Shown piece after piece: positions 1-6,463 of a DNA stretch of 12,816 bases. Every line of letters begins with the position of its first letter. Positions within the stretch are counted from its first letter, which is position 1. The DNA is from M55B154 sp964486725 (GTDB taxonomy: Bacteria > Spirochaetota > UBA4802 > UB4802), in the NCBI GenBank assembly GCA_964486725.1, contig CAZAOK010000109.1, positions 1-12,816 on the forward strand. The letters are read 5' to 3'. The position numbers and the translations under genes were made by a program. Below the pieces are notes generated by a model. That model was given only the letters and a program-made list of their open reading frames with translations, was not told where the DNA came from and did not search any database.

Positions 1-170
1 AACAAAGCCCTCAAACCCGTCCGCCGCAGGCGGACACCTCTGCGCGCGACTTGTTTGACGAGGGATCCTGCGAAGCAGGGCCCGAGGAGTTTAACGTGAC
101 AGCCCCAGGGACTGTATTTAGCCGTAACTCGACTCTCCCACTGCGCGAGACTCATCCTGATCAGACTTCC
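1..170. repeat. GC-rich palindromic intergenic repeat block, left copy
   Basis: No gene is visible here. The block holds short perfect palindromes with three-base loops: a 7-bp stem around loop GCA at 19-35 and a 5-bp stem CCTGC/GCAGG around loop GAA at 67-79. Read on the minus strand, the first contains TCCGCCTGCGGCGGA, followed by a GGTTTGAGGGCTTT-like tail. The same palindrome and a similar tail recur on the plus strand at about 1728-1765. A further similarity is the AACTCGACTC stretch near 126-135, matched near 1672-1681. I read this as a dispersed REP-like or eroded repeat family. No transposase or target-site duplication is visible. Confidence 0.5.
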
Positions 171-191
171 TTATATAGTTGATTTTTTAAC

Positions 192-220
192 TTGACCATT
201 AAATATATACACAATACATT
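192..220 (+). promoter_or_regulatory. Candidate sigma70 promoter for the toxin-antitoxin pair
   Basis: TTGACC (192-197) and TACATT (215-220) are separated by 17 bases. Five and four of six positions match the consensus. It lies in AT-rich DNA about 50 bases before the antitoxin start, giving a leader of roughly 44 bases. Seen by eye only. Confidence 0.4.
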
Positions 221-270
221 TTAGCATAGATAGTAATTCAAATATTATAGGGAACAACCAATGTAATATT

Positions 271-501
271 ATGCAGGCTATAAAATTCATAAAAAAAGTT
301 AAAAACGGCAAAGCATCAATTGAGCATATTCCAGAGGAATTTGGAAGTGAAGTTGAGATCATTGTTCTTCCGGTAAGAGAACGCAGTTCAAAGAAAGCTT
401 CGGGTCAAAAATCACGTATCCTGGATCTTGCCGGAAAAACAAACATTTCCCCTACTATTTACACGGAACTTGATAATGACAGACAAGAAGAAAGGATTTG
501 A
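271..501 (+). CDS. Small antitoxin-like protein paired with a PIN toxin
   Basis: A 76-residue protein. Its N-terminal half has the lysine-rich, alternating pattern of short bacterial antitoxins (an opening like MQAIKFIKKVKNGKASIEHI, then a hydrophobic VEIIVLPV strand near residues 27-34), a small beta-rich DNA-binding or dimerising fold. The C-terminal half is polar and probably disordered until it meets the toxin. The ATG at 271 is chosen because the ATG at 261 runs straight into a stop; the ribosome site is weak (GGGA near 250). The reading frame overlaps the toxin start at 476 by 26 bases, the usual coupled arrangement of type II pairs. I cannot place it in a named antitoxin family; the antitoxin role rests mainly on the neighbour. 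Confidence 0.6.
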   Translation: MQAIKFIKKVKNGKASIEHIPEEFGSEVEIIVLPVRERSSKKASGQKSRILDLAGKTNISPTIYTELDNDRQEERI

Positions 502-880
502 TACCGGCTTCTTCATTAAAATCCTCCATAACAACACAACTGCAATACAAACATGGAAAGAGGTAATTAATAATGAGGTTGCCGGGTTTGTCTGTTGTTT
601 ATCTATCTTTGAAATTGAACGATTATCACTGAAAGGTTCGATAGACAGGAAAACTTCTGAAAGTATAATTAATGATATTAACGAATGGTGTACAGTCTTA
701 TGGCTGGAAAACACCCATGTCATTTCTCAATCAGCAAAAATATCACATGGGAATGGCATTCCTGCAATAGATTCATTTATAATTGCTTCGCTTCTTCATG
801 CAGGTGTAAAAACTATATATACTACTGATACTCATTTTACCATGTATAAAAAGAAAGGGATTAAAATAATCAAGCTTTAG
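476..880 (+). CDS. PIN-domain protein, probable VapC-like ribonuclease toxin
   Basis: A 134-residue protein, the size of a single PIN domain. The acidic residues expected for a metal-dependent RNase are present in order: D9 in the first strand (FDTGFF), E46 in SIFEIER, D99 in IPAIDSFIIA, and D118 in a TTDTHF motif before the last strand. Members of this family cut tRNA, rRNA or mRNA and are held inactive by the partner antitoxin. The start at 476 is preferred over an in-frame ATG at 428 because residue 1 then sits just before the conserved first strand, and the gene overlaps the upstream small protein by only 26 bases. GGAA at 464-467 is a possible ribosome site. All four acidic positions are intact, so the toxin looks functional. 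RNA target unknown. Confidence 0.75.
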   Translation: MTDKKKGFDTGFFIKILHNNTTAIQTWKEVINNEVAGFVCCLSIFEIERLSLKGSIDRKTSESIINDINEWCTVLWLENTHVISQSAKISHGNGIPAIDSFIIASLLHAGVKTIYTTDTHFTMYKKKGIKIIKL

Positions 881-923
881 TTGTCAATGGTTATTTAACG
901 CCTCCATGTTTATCCACACTCAT

Positions 924-1184
924 CTATCCATTTACAACGATCTTCGCCACGTGCTCCTGGTAGAGATCAACATTTTCCTGTAATACTTTATAAAACTCCT
1001 TCGCGAACTGCGGTGACATGCGCACGTTAACGGCGGGTTTTACTCCCTCGTAGTTGCTGCTGCCAAGGCCCAGGGTGATCTCGAACTCGTAGGGTGAGAA
1101 GTTCACCAGGGCGGTGTTGGAGTATACCTCGGGGATTTGCTGCTGCATGTTCAGTTGGGTTTCTTTTTCGTTTTGTTTTTGCAT
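924..1184 (-). CDS. DUF3467 family protein
   Basis: An 86-residue protein matching the DUF3467 pattern: a VYSNTALVNFSPYEFEITLG opening (residues about 20-39), then VRMSPQFAKEFYKVLQENV and a closing HVAKIVV strand. The family is widespread and has no established function. The first 18 residues are Gln/Lys-rich and poorly conserved; an internal Met at residue 13 could be an alternative start. I chose the outer ATG because AGGAA lies 7-8 bases upstream on the minus strand. It converges with the PIN toxin and stands alone. A shorter copy of its 3' end occurs at 1810-1860. Confidence 0.8.
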   Translation of the reverse strand: MQKQNEKETQLNMQQQIPEVYSNTALVNFSPYEFEITLGLGSSNYEGVKPAVNVRMSPQFAKEFYKVLQENVDLYQEHVAKIVVNG

Positions 1185-1353
1185 GGAGCGGTTCCTTTTT
1201 TGTTTTGTTTAAACTGTACTTGCAGGTGCTCATACCTACATGTGTGTCTTAACTGAGTTTCTTACAGCGGCACAGTGGCATGGAGGTCACGGCTATATAT
1301 TCATATCATAAGATTGTACAGTTGATGTATTTAAGCAATATATAATAATTACA

Positions 1354-1653
1354 CTATTTATCTTTCACCTCAATATATTTCTGCATTTTCATCATAAACT
1401 TCTTTATAAAATAAAATATTGATAAGCATAGTATTATATATACACTGACATATTGATTAAAAGAAATATACGATGACCAAAATGAAGACATCATAAAAAA
1501 TATTATTGCCATAATCCAAATCGCAAATGGCCATGATGTAAAAAACCTTAATATTATTTTTTTTCTAGTTATTTTCCCTTTGTAATATTTATATAGTTCT
1601 TCAAATATACTATTAAAAAGTAATAATAGTAAAAAAAACCCATAAACAATTTT
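1354..1653 (-). pseudogene. AT-rich startless frame for a small membrane protein
   Basis: On the minus strand a frame stays open for 99 codons to a TAG at 1356-1354 in DNA that is mostly A and T, where stops should be frequent. The translation has a hydrophobic start (KIVYGFFLLLLLFN), a basic loop (KYYKGKITRKK), a Trp-containing hydrophobic stretch (SWPFAIWIMAIIFFMM), another hydrophobic helix (VYIILCLSIFYFI) and a polar tail ending EVKDK: two or three membrane helices. There is no ATG before codon 48 (1512). Upstream, the frame runs without a start into the palindromic repeat at about 1666-1767. Either the 5' end was lost to the repeat, or an ATG one frame off (just before a run of eight T) was disconnected by a one-base slip. 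An intact 52-residue product from 1512 is a third option. I do not recognise the family. Confidence 0.5.
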
Positions 1654-1665
1654 TGAGCCTGTTTT

Positions 1666-1765
1666 CGGTCGAAACTCGACTCCTCCACTTCGTGGAAGTC
1701 GTCTCGAACAGTCGACCTTATGAGGTATCCGCCTGCGGCGGATGGTTGTAGGGCTTTTTGGTTGA
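1666..1765. repeat. GC-rich palindromic intergenic repeat block, right copy
   Basis: Contains an imperfect palindrome CGACT-CC-TCCAC-TTC-GTGGA-AGTCG (about 1676-1700) and a perfect one, TCCGCC-TGC-GGCGGA (about 1728-1742). The second repeats, in inverted orientation, the palindrome at 19-35, and the similarity continues into the flank (AGGGCTTT on both sides). All stems have three-base loops, as at the left block. The surrounding 1185-1930 stretch otherwise holds only the two gene remnants annotated separately. Confidence 0.5.
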
Positions 1766-1809
1766 AGTTATTTTACGTACCCATATGGCGTCTAACGCTT
1801 CGAAAACCA

Positions 1810-1860
1810 TTATTTCTTCCCCTCATCCCCCACAACAATCTTCGCCACGTCGTTCTTTCC
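1810..1860 (-). pseudogene. Eroded 3' end of a second DUF3467-like gene
   Basis: The minus strand reads NDVAKIVVGDEGKK and stop (TAA at 1812-1810). DNA at 1832-1850 matches 934-952, the 3' end of the DUF3467 gene, in 18 of 19 bases, in the same orientation and reading frame (VAKIVV in both). Upstream of this the similarity is lost and no start is seen. This suggests a former second copy or a partial duplication. The match is short, so chance or shared descent of only this tail cannot be excluded. Confidence 0.4.
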
Positions 1861-1890
1861 GACAACAGTAAGCAAAACTATAAATCCTTA

Positions 1891-1915
1891 CTCTGTTTCT
1901 CCGGGTCTCTGTGGT
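1891..1915 (-). repeat. Degenerate CACAGAG-type dispersed repeat
   Basis: The minus strand reads a purine-rich CACAGAG..CGGAG..ACAGAG pattern immediately downstream of butyrate kinase. Similar degenerate strings occur between genes in many environmental bacterial genomes. I know of no function. Only one copy is visible in the window, so this rests on recognition alone. Confidence 0.3.
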
Positions 1916-1930
1916 TGCTAATTATTATTT

Positions 1931-3007
1931 TTAGTACTCATGTGCCTCGATCTCACCGTTGAGTACCATGAGACCGTTCATGGCCAGGGCTTCCATTTCG
2001 TCTTCTCCGGGATAGATATACACCTGGCCAAGTGTTTCTACGCGCTTTTTAAGTTTATCGGTTACCACCTGGTTGAAAGCGATACCACCTGTCAGAACAA
2101 TACCGTCAACCTTTCCTTCGAGAACGGTTGACATGGCACCAACAGCCTTGGCTACCTGGTATATCATTGCGTCAAGCACCAGGGCGGCCTCTTCATCACC
2201 GTTATTGATCTTTTCAATAACCTCCCGCACATCGCCGGTTCCCAGGTATGCCATCATACCACCCTTTCCTACCATCATTTTTTTTACTTCTTTAATTGTA
2301 TATTTTCCAGAGAAACACAGCTTTATCATGTCCCCCATTGGCAGTGTGCCGCTTCGGTCAGGTGAAAAGGGGCCTTCTCCGTCAAGGGCGTTATTCACAT
2401 CGATGATCCTTCCTCCGCGGTGAGCGGCAACTGATATGCCCCCTCCCATGTGGCCCACGATGAGGTTTAATTCTTCGTATGGCCGGCCTGTTTCACGGGC
2501 GTGCTTACGGGCAATGGCCTTCTGGTTAAGGGCATGAAATATTGGTTTTCTTCTGAAAAGAGGGTGCCCGGCAAGACGTGCCACCTCGTCCATCTCGTCA
2601 ACTACGGGTGGGTCTGCCACGAATGCTTCTGCTTCATCTATATCAGCTGCAAGTGCGTCCGCGATCAATCCGCCAAGATTGCTCGCGTGCTGGGTTGACG
2701 CGGCCCCTTTTCTCAGGTCATCTATCATGGTTTCATTGATACGATAAATTCCCGACGGAACGGGCCTGAGAAGTCCTCCCCGCGCCACGATTATTCGTAT
2801 ATCATGCAGGTCAATATTATCTTTTTCCAGTTCTTCCAGTACATGCTTTTCCCTGAAGGCATACTGGTCCATCATGTCAGCAAACTGGCCCAGTTCATCT
2901 GTACTATGAGATATGGATTGTTCCAGGATCCTGTTTGTACCGTCATACACGGCTATTTTGGTTGATGTAGATCCCGGGTTTATGGCCAGCACAAGTTGTT
3001 TACTCAT
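1931..3007 (-). CDS. buk: Butyrate kinase
   Basis: A 358-residue cytoplasmic ASKHA-fold kinase that converts acyl phosphate plus ADP to the free acid plus ATP (reversible). Seen in order: phosphate-1 motif NPGSTSTK at 10-17; ARGGLLRPVPSG at 75-86, the typical butyrate/acetate kinase substrate-side motif; GHMGGGISVAAH at 185-196; a DGEGPFSPDRSGTLP stretch near 209-223; and the adenosine motif LTGGIAFN at 305-312. Length matches the family (about 355). The start is supported by GGAG 9 bases upstream. It is the last gene of a minus-strand operon, 18 bases after the first phosphate butyryltransferase, so it shares its transcript. Branched-chain or other short acids could be the real substrate. 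No clear terminator hairpin follows the stop. Confidence 0.95.
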   Translation of the reverse strand: MSKQLVLAINPGSTSTKIAVYDGTNRILEQSISHSTDELGQFADMMDQYAFREKHVLEELEKDNIDLHDIRIIVARGGLLRPVPSGIYRINETMIDDLRKGAASTQHASNLGGLIADALAADIDEAEAFVADPPVVDEMDEVARLAGHPLFRRKPIFHALNQKAIARKHARETGRPYEELNLIVGHMGGGISVAAHRGGRIIDVNNALDGEGPFSPDRSGTLPMGDMIKLCFSGKYTIKEVKKMMVGKGGMMAYLGTGDVREVIEKINNGDEEAALVLDAMIYQVAKAVGAMSTVLEGKVDGIVLTGGIAFNQVVTDKLKKRVETLGQVYIYPGEDEMEALAMNGLMVLNGEIEAHEY

Positions 3008-3025
3008 AAGTATATACTCCAGAAA

Positions 3026-3934
3026 TTATTTATCAAAATCCACGCTTGCGGCAAGCATTATGCTGTTGAGTTTTACATCTTCAGACTCGGTACGGCAAGT
3101 CAGAACCCCCGGTACTGATTCTCCGAGAATCACACAAGCCCCGTCCGCGCCGGCAAAATACACGATGGATTTGTGCAGCCCATTGGCCGCCTCAATATTT
3201 GGAGAAAGCAGGCTGTCCGCGTCACCCCCCACCTCGTTGTCAAGTCCCTTGAACTCAGCGCTCTGCTTGTACACCGCGTTGTCAAATGACATGGGCCCCT
3301 CGATAACACAATTGCGTATCTGGCCCCGCTGGGCCATTTTTGAGAGCAGGGCTGCATCTATTGTGGCCTGCATTTTCTGATGCACCAGTTCAAAAGCCCC
3401 CAGTGCTGCCACTTTGGGCATCTCAATACCAAGCTTTCGCATTAAAAACACCGCGTTTTTTACAATGGCGATCTTCATATCCAGGTCAGGGGCGATATTC
3501 AACGCACCGTCGGTAAGGGCGAATACCTTGTGGTAATGTGGCAATTCGATAATGCCCACATGTGAAAGTGTATCACTCTGGCGCAGGTTGAATTTCCGGC
3601 TGAGAATGGGCCTGAGAAAGGATGAGGAATCAACCATGCCTTTCATCAGGATATCCCCTTCACCATCGTGTATCATCTTTACAGAGGTGACTGCCGCGGC
3701 AACCGGTTCTGCCTCGTGTAAAATGGAAATACCTGAAAGATCATAGCCTTCATGCGACGCGATTTTCTCAATTTCTTCCGTGTTTCCAACCAGTACAGGT
3801 TCAACTACACCCTTGTTGTATGCCCTGAATACGGCATCAAGCACATGCTCATCCTGCGCTGCTGCCACAACAAGCTTCTTCTTTTGCCCGTCTGTCTTTA
3901 TAGTTTTAAATATATCATCAAGTGTGCGATACAT
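3026..3934 (-). CDS. ptb: Phosphate butyryltransferase, copy 1
   Basis: A 302-residue cytoplasmic acyl-CoA:phosphate acyltransferase of the Ptb/Pta family; it exchanges CoA for phosphate on butyryl-CoA or a similar acyl-CoA and feeds the kinase encoded just downstream. Motifs: AAAQDEHVLDAV at 24-35, LMKG at 96-99, TDGALNIAPDL at 131-141, MAQRGQIRNC near 190-199 with IEGPMSFDNA following, and a C-terminal LNSIMLAAS. Length is normal. The conserved C-terminal Ser-Arg pair of the family (usually TSRADS-like) here reads TCRTES, so Ser is replaced by Cys while Arg is kept. AAGGGG about 8 bases upstream is the ribosome site. The gene lies 50 bases downstream of the second copy and 18 before buk. 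Substrate chain length cannot be read from the sequence. Confidence 0.93.
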   Translation of the reverse strand: MYRTLDDIFKTIKTDGQKKKLVVAAAQDEHVLDAVFRAYNKGVVEPVLVGNTEEIEKIASHEGYDLSGISILHEAEPVAAAVTSVKMIHDGEGDILMKGMVDSSSFLRPILSRKFNLRQSDTLSHVGIIELPHYHKVFALTDGALNIAPDLDMKIAIVKNAVFLMRKLGIEMPKVAALGAFELVHQKMQATIDAALLSKMAQRGQIRNCVIEGPMSFDNAVYKQSAEFKGLDNEVGGDADSLLSPNIEAANGLHKSIVYFAGADGACVILGESVPGVLTCRTESEDVKLNSIMLAASVDFDK

Positions 3935-3984
3935 TAGCTTACCCCTTTTATGGTATTCAATAATTACCTGAATAGTATGTCAAT

Positions 3985-4896
3985 TTACGCGTAGAGACTG
4001 GCAGCCAGAAGTATACTGTTAACCCTGGTCTCATGCGAATCAAGCTTTGATGTCAGCACTATGGGTACGGTGGCACCAAGTGCCAGTGAAGCTACTTTTG
4101 CTTTACTGAAAAATACAAAAGACTGGTATATCATTCCCGCTGTTTCAATGTCAGGTGCCAGCAGTATATCCGGATCACCAGATACATCATTAATGATCCC
4201 CTTGTGTTTCGCGTGTTCTTTGGATATAGCATTGTCAAATGCCAGCGGCCCTTCAACCATGCAATTTTTTATCTGACCACGCTGGGCCATTTTTGAGAGC
4301 ATGGCGGCATCCATGGTTACCGGCATTGATTCGTTAACCACTTCAACAGCAGCAAGCACCGCCACCCTGGGGTTTTCCACACCCAGCACTCTCATAAAAA
4401 ATACAGCATTACTTATTATGGCTGCTTTTGTTTTTAAATCAGGATTTACATTCATTACACAATCAGTGATGCCAATCAGCTTGTGATAGGATTCGAGTTC
4501 ACACAGGGCAAAGTGTGATATACGCTGTCCCCTGCGAATTCCATGCTCCCTGTCGATAACCGCACGTCCAAGAACGGCATATCCATGATAGTTCTCCTGC
4601 CCGTTCATCAGGATATGGGCCCTGTTATCATGAACAAGCTTCACTGAATCAATACCCGACTTGTAGTCATCTTCCTCGTTTATTATGGAAATACCTGACA
4701 GGTCTTCCTCGGAGTTTTCCGCCATGTACCGGATCTTTTGTTCATTTCCGATAAGCAATATATCCACGACGTCCCGGTCACGCGCTTCAAGCACCGCGCT
4801 CAGAACATTTTCATCCTGAACGGCTGTTGCCACAAGGGTGACTTTTTGTTTCCGCTTTTCCAGCTTTTTACCGATATCAGCAATTGTTCTCAGCAT
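3985..4896 (-). CDS. Phosphate butyryltransferase-family protein, copy 2 (divergent)
   Basis: A 303-residue paralogue of the next gene, promoter-proximal in the operon. The family layout is kept: ATAVQDENVLSAV near 23-35, TDCVMNVNPDL at 134-144, MAQRGQIKNCMVEGPLAFDNA from about 193, and a C-terminal LTSKLDSHETRVNSILLAAS. Two positions differ from the usual pattern: LMKG reads LMNG (96-99), and the C-terminal Ser-Arg pair reads Ser-Lys. The residues after LMNG (QENYHGYAVLGRAV) also differ strongly from copy 1. It may act on another acyl-CoA, form mixed oligomers with copy 1, or be less active. AGGAG 7 bases before the ATG supports the start. A promoter candidate lies about 50 bases upstream. 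Confidence 0.85.
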   Translation of the reverse strand: MLRTIADIGKKLEKRKQKVTLVATAVQDENVLSAVLEARDRDVVDILLIGNEQKIRYMAENSEEDLSGISIINEEDDYKSGIDSVKLVHDNRAHILMNGQENYHGYAVLGRAVIDREHGIRRGQRISHFALCELESYHKLIGITDCVMNVNPDLKTKAAIISNAVFFMRVLGVENPRVAVLAAVEVVNESMPVTMDAAMLSKMAQRGQIKNCMVEGPLAFDNAISKEHAKHKGIINDVSGDPDILLAPDIETAGMIYQSFVFFSKAKVASLALGATVPIVLTSKLDSHETRVNSILLAASLYA

Positions 4897-4948
4897 TCAT
4901 CTACTCCTGGCAGTAATTACTTCAACACACGATAAACATTTCTACTGT

Positions 4949-4977
4949 TATGTATGTTAGTAACTGAATTTTGACAA
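4949..4977 (-). promoter_or_regulatory. Candidate promoter of the ptb2-ptb1-buk operon
   Basis: On the minus strand TTGTCA (4977-4972) is followed after 17 bases by TACATA (4954-4949). The -35 matches five of six positions, the -10 only three. It would give a leader of about 45 bases before the copy 2 start. Confidence 0.35.
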
Positions 4978-5006
4978 GAATTCCACATGCGGGCTATCTG
5001 TCAATT

Positions 5007-5040
5007 AAAATGGAATATTTATATTTATATATTTCATTTT
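5007..5040 (-). terminator. AT-rich palindrome after the phosphoribosyltransferase gene
   Basis: AAAATG.AATAT at the left arm pairs with ATATT.CATTTT at the right, 11 of 12 positions complementary around a central AT-rich loop. It starts 6 bases after the stop of the phosphoribosyltransferase gene on the minus strand and ends in TTTT, so it could work as a weak terminator separating that gene from the ptb operon. It could equally be an AT-rich upstream element for the operon promoter. Confidence 0.4.
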
Positions 5041-5046
5041 AGAATT

Positions 5047-5691
5047 TCATCGGTCTGGCGTTACTTCTTTGAGAAGTGTCATGGCCTCATCGAAACTGAT
5101 ATCATGCCAGTTCTCGTAGGCATCGGCCACGGCGAAACGGCTTACATCCCGGATATCGGGGCAGACTATCCCGTCCACCTTTGACTGGACATACTCATAT
5201 GTGCTTTGGGGAGCCGTGGGCACCGCGGCAATCACCTTGTCAGCTCCCCTGTCTTTCACTGTCTGGATTGCGTTTATCATGGTATATCCGCTTGCGATAC
5301 CGTCATCAACGATGATCACTGTTCTACCCTTGATCTGCGGTCTCTCTTCAGCAATCCTGTAGGTCTTCATGCGCCGACTTATTTTTTCGCGGGTTCTGTC
5401 TGTGTCACGTTTTACGTTCTCCGGGGTTATGGCATATCGTTTCACGAATTGTTCGTTAATGGTTATAGCACCTGATTCAGATACTGATCCATAACCTGTT
5501 TCGGTGTTAAAAGAGGGGGTTATCTTGCTGACAAAGAGGAGGTCAAATTTGCAGCCAAGCTCACGGGCGATCTCTATACCAACCGGAATGCCGCCATTGG
5601 GCAACCCCAGTGCAACTGTTTCGGGGCTGGCATAATCGTTAAGCAAACCTGCCAGCACTTTACCCGCGTGTGATCTGTCTTTAAAAATCAT
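5047..5691 (-). CDS. Predicted phosphoribosyltransferase (COG1926 type)
   Basis: A 214-residue cytoplasmic protein with the type I PRTase fold. The PRPP-binding loop VIIVDDGIASGYTM is at 125-138, including the adjacent acidic pair D129-D130. An N-terminal LPNGGIPVG motif (30-38) corresponds to the LPRGGVPV motif of COG1926 proteins, with Asn in place of Arg. A glycine-rich TGYGSVSESGAI segment (65-76) fits the flexible hood region. The substrate base is not known for this group; some members are fused to hydrolases. A strong AGGAGG (5696-5701 on the minus strand), four bases before the ATG, fixes the start. It is 111 bases downstream of the seven-helix protein gene, with its own weak promoter candidate, so co-transcription is uncertain. 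Confidence 0.85.
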   Translation of the reverse strand: MIFKDRSHAGKVLAGLLNDYASPETVALGLPNGGIPVGIEIARELGCKFDLLFVSKITPSFNTETGYGSVSESGAITINEQFVKRYAITPENVKRDTDRTREKISRRMKTYRIAEERPQIKGRTVIIVDDGIASGYTMINAIQTVKDRGADKVIAAVPTAPQSTYEYVQSKVDGIVCPDIRDVSRFAVADAYENWHDISFDEAMTLLKEVTPDR

Positions 5692-5747
5692 GAAACCTCC
5701 TGGTAGTTCTGTATCGTGCCGAATAATTGTATATCATCTTAATATAT

Positions 5748-5850
5748 AGATACAAAAAATACACGGCAACGTCCAGACGCCACAGGAGATATTATACAAT
5801 ACTCAGGAGCCCAGTTGAAGCCCCCCGAGATACAAAAAATACACCGCCAC
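5748..5850. repeat. Pair of 23-base direct repeats 80 bases apart
   Basis: 5748-5770 and 5828-5850 agree in 21 of 23 bases (core AGATACAAAAAATACAC). The right copy encodes the VAVYFLYL stretch at the end of the membrane protein, and the left copy lies beyond its stop but would still read VAVYFLYL on the minus strand. It looks like a partial duplication of the gene's 3' end. The 57 bases between the copies are not repeated. Confidence 0.5.
5791..5819 (-). promoter_or_regulatory. Weak candidate promoter of the phosphoribosyltransferase gene
   Basis: A perfect TATAAT lies on the minus strand at 5796-5791, with TTCAAC (5819-5814) 17 bases upstream matching only three of six -35 positions. It overlaps the 3' end of the preceding gene and would leave a leader of about 95 bases. 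Confidence 0.25.
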
Positions 5851-6423
5851 CATCATGATCACATGATACATCCCGTTATGATCAAGCGGGGAAAGAACAT
5901 CAATTTTCATTACCTGCACCACGGCCGCTACGAATGAAAGCAGCAAACCGGCCACCATTACCATTGAGCCGCTTTCATTATTTAAACCAAAAATATTGAA
6001 GCCCAAAAAGATAATCATTATCGGGGCATAATTTATAACCACAACCAGGAAATTATTATATCGTATTATCAGAAATATGAAAAAAGCAAGCTGTACAAGC
6101 GCTATAATATACATTGTGAAATAATAACCGGAAGGAAGAAACTGCCATGCCAGTGTAACGAGTGTGCAGGTAATCATCAGCCCGATAAAAAACCAGGTTA
6201 AACGTTGCGCGATTGTACGTATTGTGTCCCCCACCCGGTTTTCAAGAAAACCATGATCTATTCCCCCGAGAAGGGCGCTGATCCCCATAAAAAGCATGGC
6301 CAGCCCCCATGAAAAAGCCGGCGAAGTGACAGGAAATGACTTTCCAAGCAGCATTCCGGTTAGAAACATCACTTCAGCTGCCAGAATAAAATCAGTTATT
6401 GCGGTAATGGCAAGGGTGGTCAT
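5803..6423 (-). CDS. Seven-helix membrane protein, possibly ceramidase/CREST-like
   Basis: A 206-residue integral membrane protein. Seven hydrophobic segments are visible at about 2-27, 35-58, 70-95, 99-119, 124-147, 152-172 and 184-204. Polar residues at the membrane edges include GGIDHGF (53-59) at the end of helix 2 and LDHNGMYHVIMM (180-191) entering helix 7. That placement, seven helices with one His after helix 2 and His residues at helix 7, recalls the CREST group (alkaline ceramidase, PAQR and related uncharacterised families), which are metal-dependent membrane hydrolases. The exact helix-7 HxxxH spacing of that group is not present, so the assignment is a suggestion only. The start is firm: GGAGGTGAT sits just before the ATG. 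It has a good divergent promoter at 6464-6492. The 3' end is partly repeated beyond the stop. Confidence 0.6.
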   Translation of the reverse strand: MTTLAITAITDFILAAEVMFLTGMLLGKSFPVTSPAFSWGLAMLFMGISALLGGIDHGFLENRVGDTIRTIAQRLTWFFIGLMITCTLVTLAWQFLPSGYYFTMYIIALVQLAFFIFLIIRYNNFLVVVINYAPIMIIFLGFNIFGLNNESGSMVMVAGLLLSFVAAVVQVMKIDVLSPLDHNGMYHVIMMVAVYFLYLGGLQLGS

Positions 6424-6463
6424 TACATCACCTCCGGTGAATTAAAAGTTTACTATTGCAGAG

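Noticed and set aside
1027..1233. Second minus-strand frame over the DUF3467 gene
   Set aside because: Low-complexity basic translation in the wrong frame of a recognised gene.
1720..1962. Plus-strand reading frame of 80 codons
   Set aside because: It crosses the palindromic repeat, the DUF3467 fossil and the end of buk, with no ribosome site or family likeness.
4999..5004. Perfect TTGACA on the minus strand upstream of the ptb operon
   Set aside because: No acceptable -10 box lies 16-18 bases downstream; the TTGTCA/TACATA pair nearby fits better.
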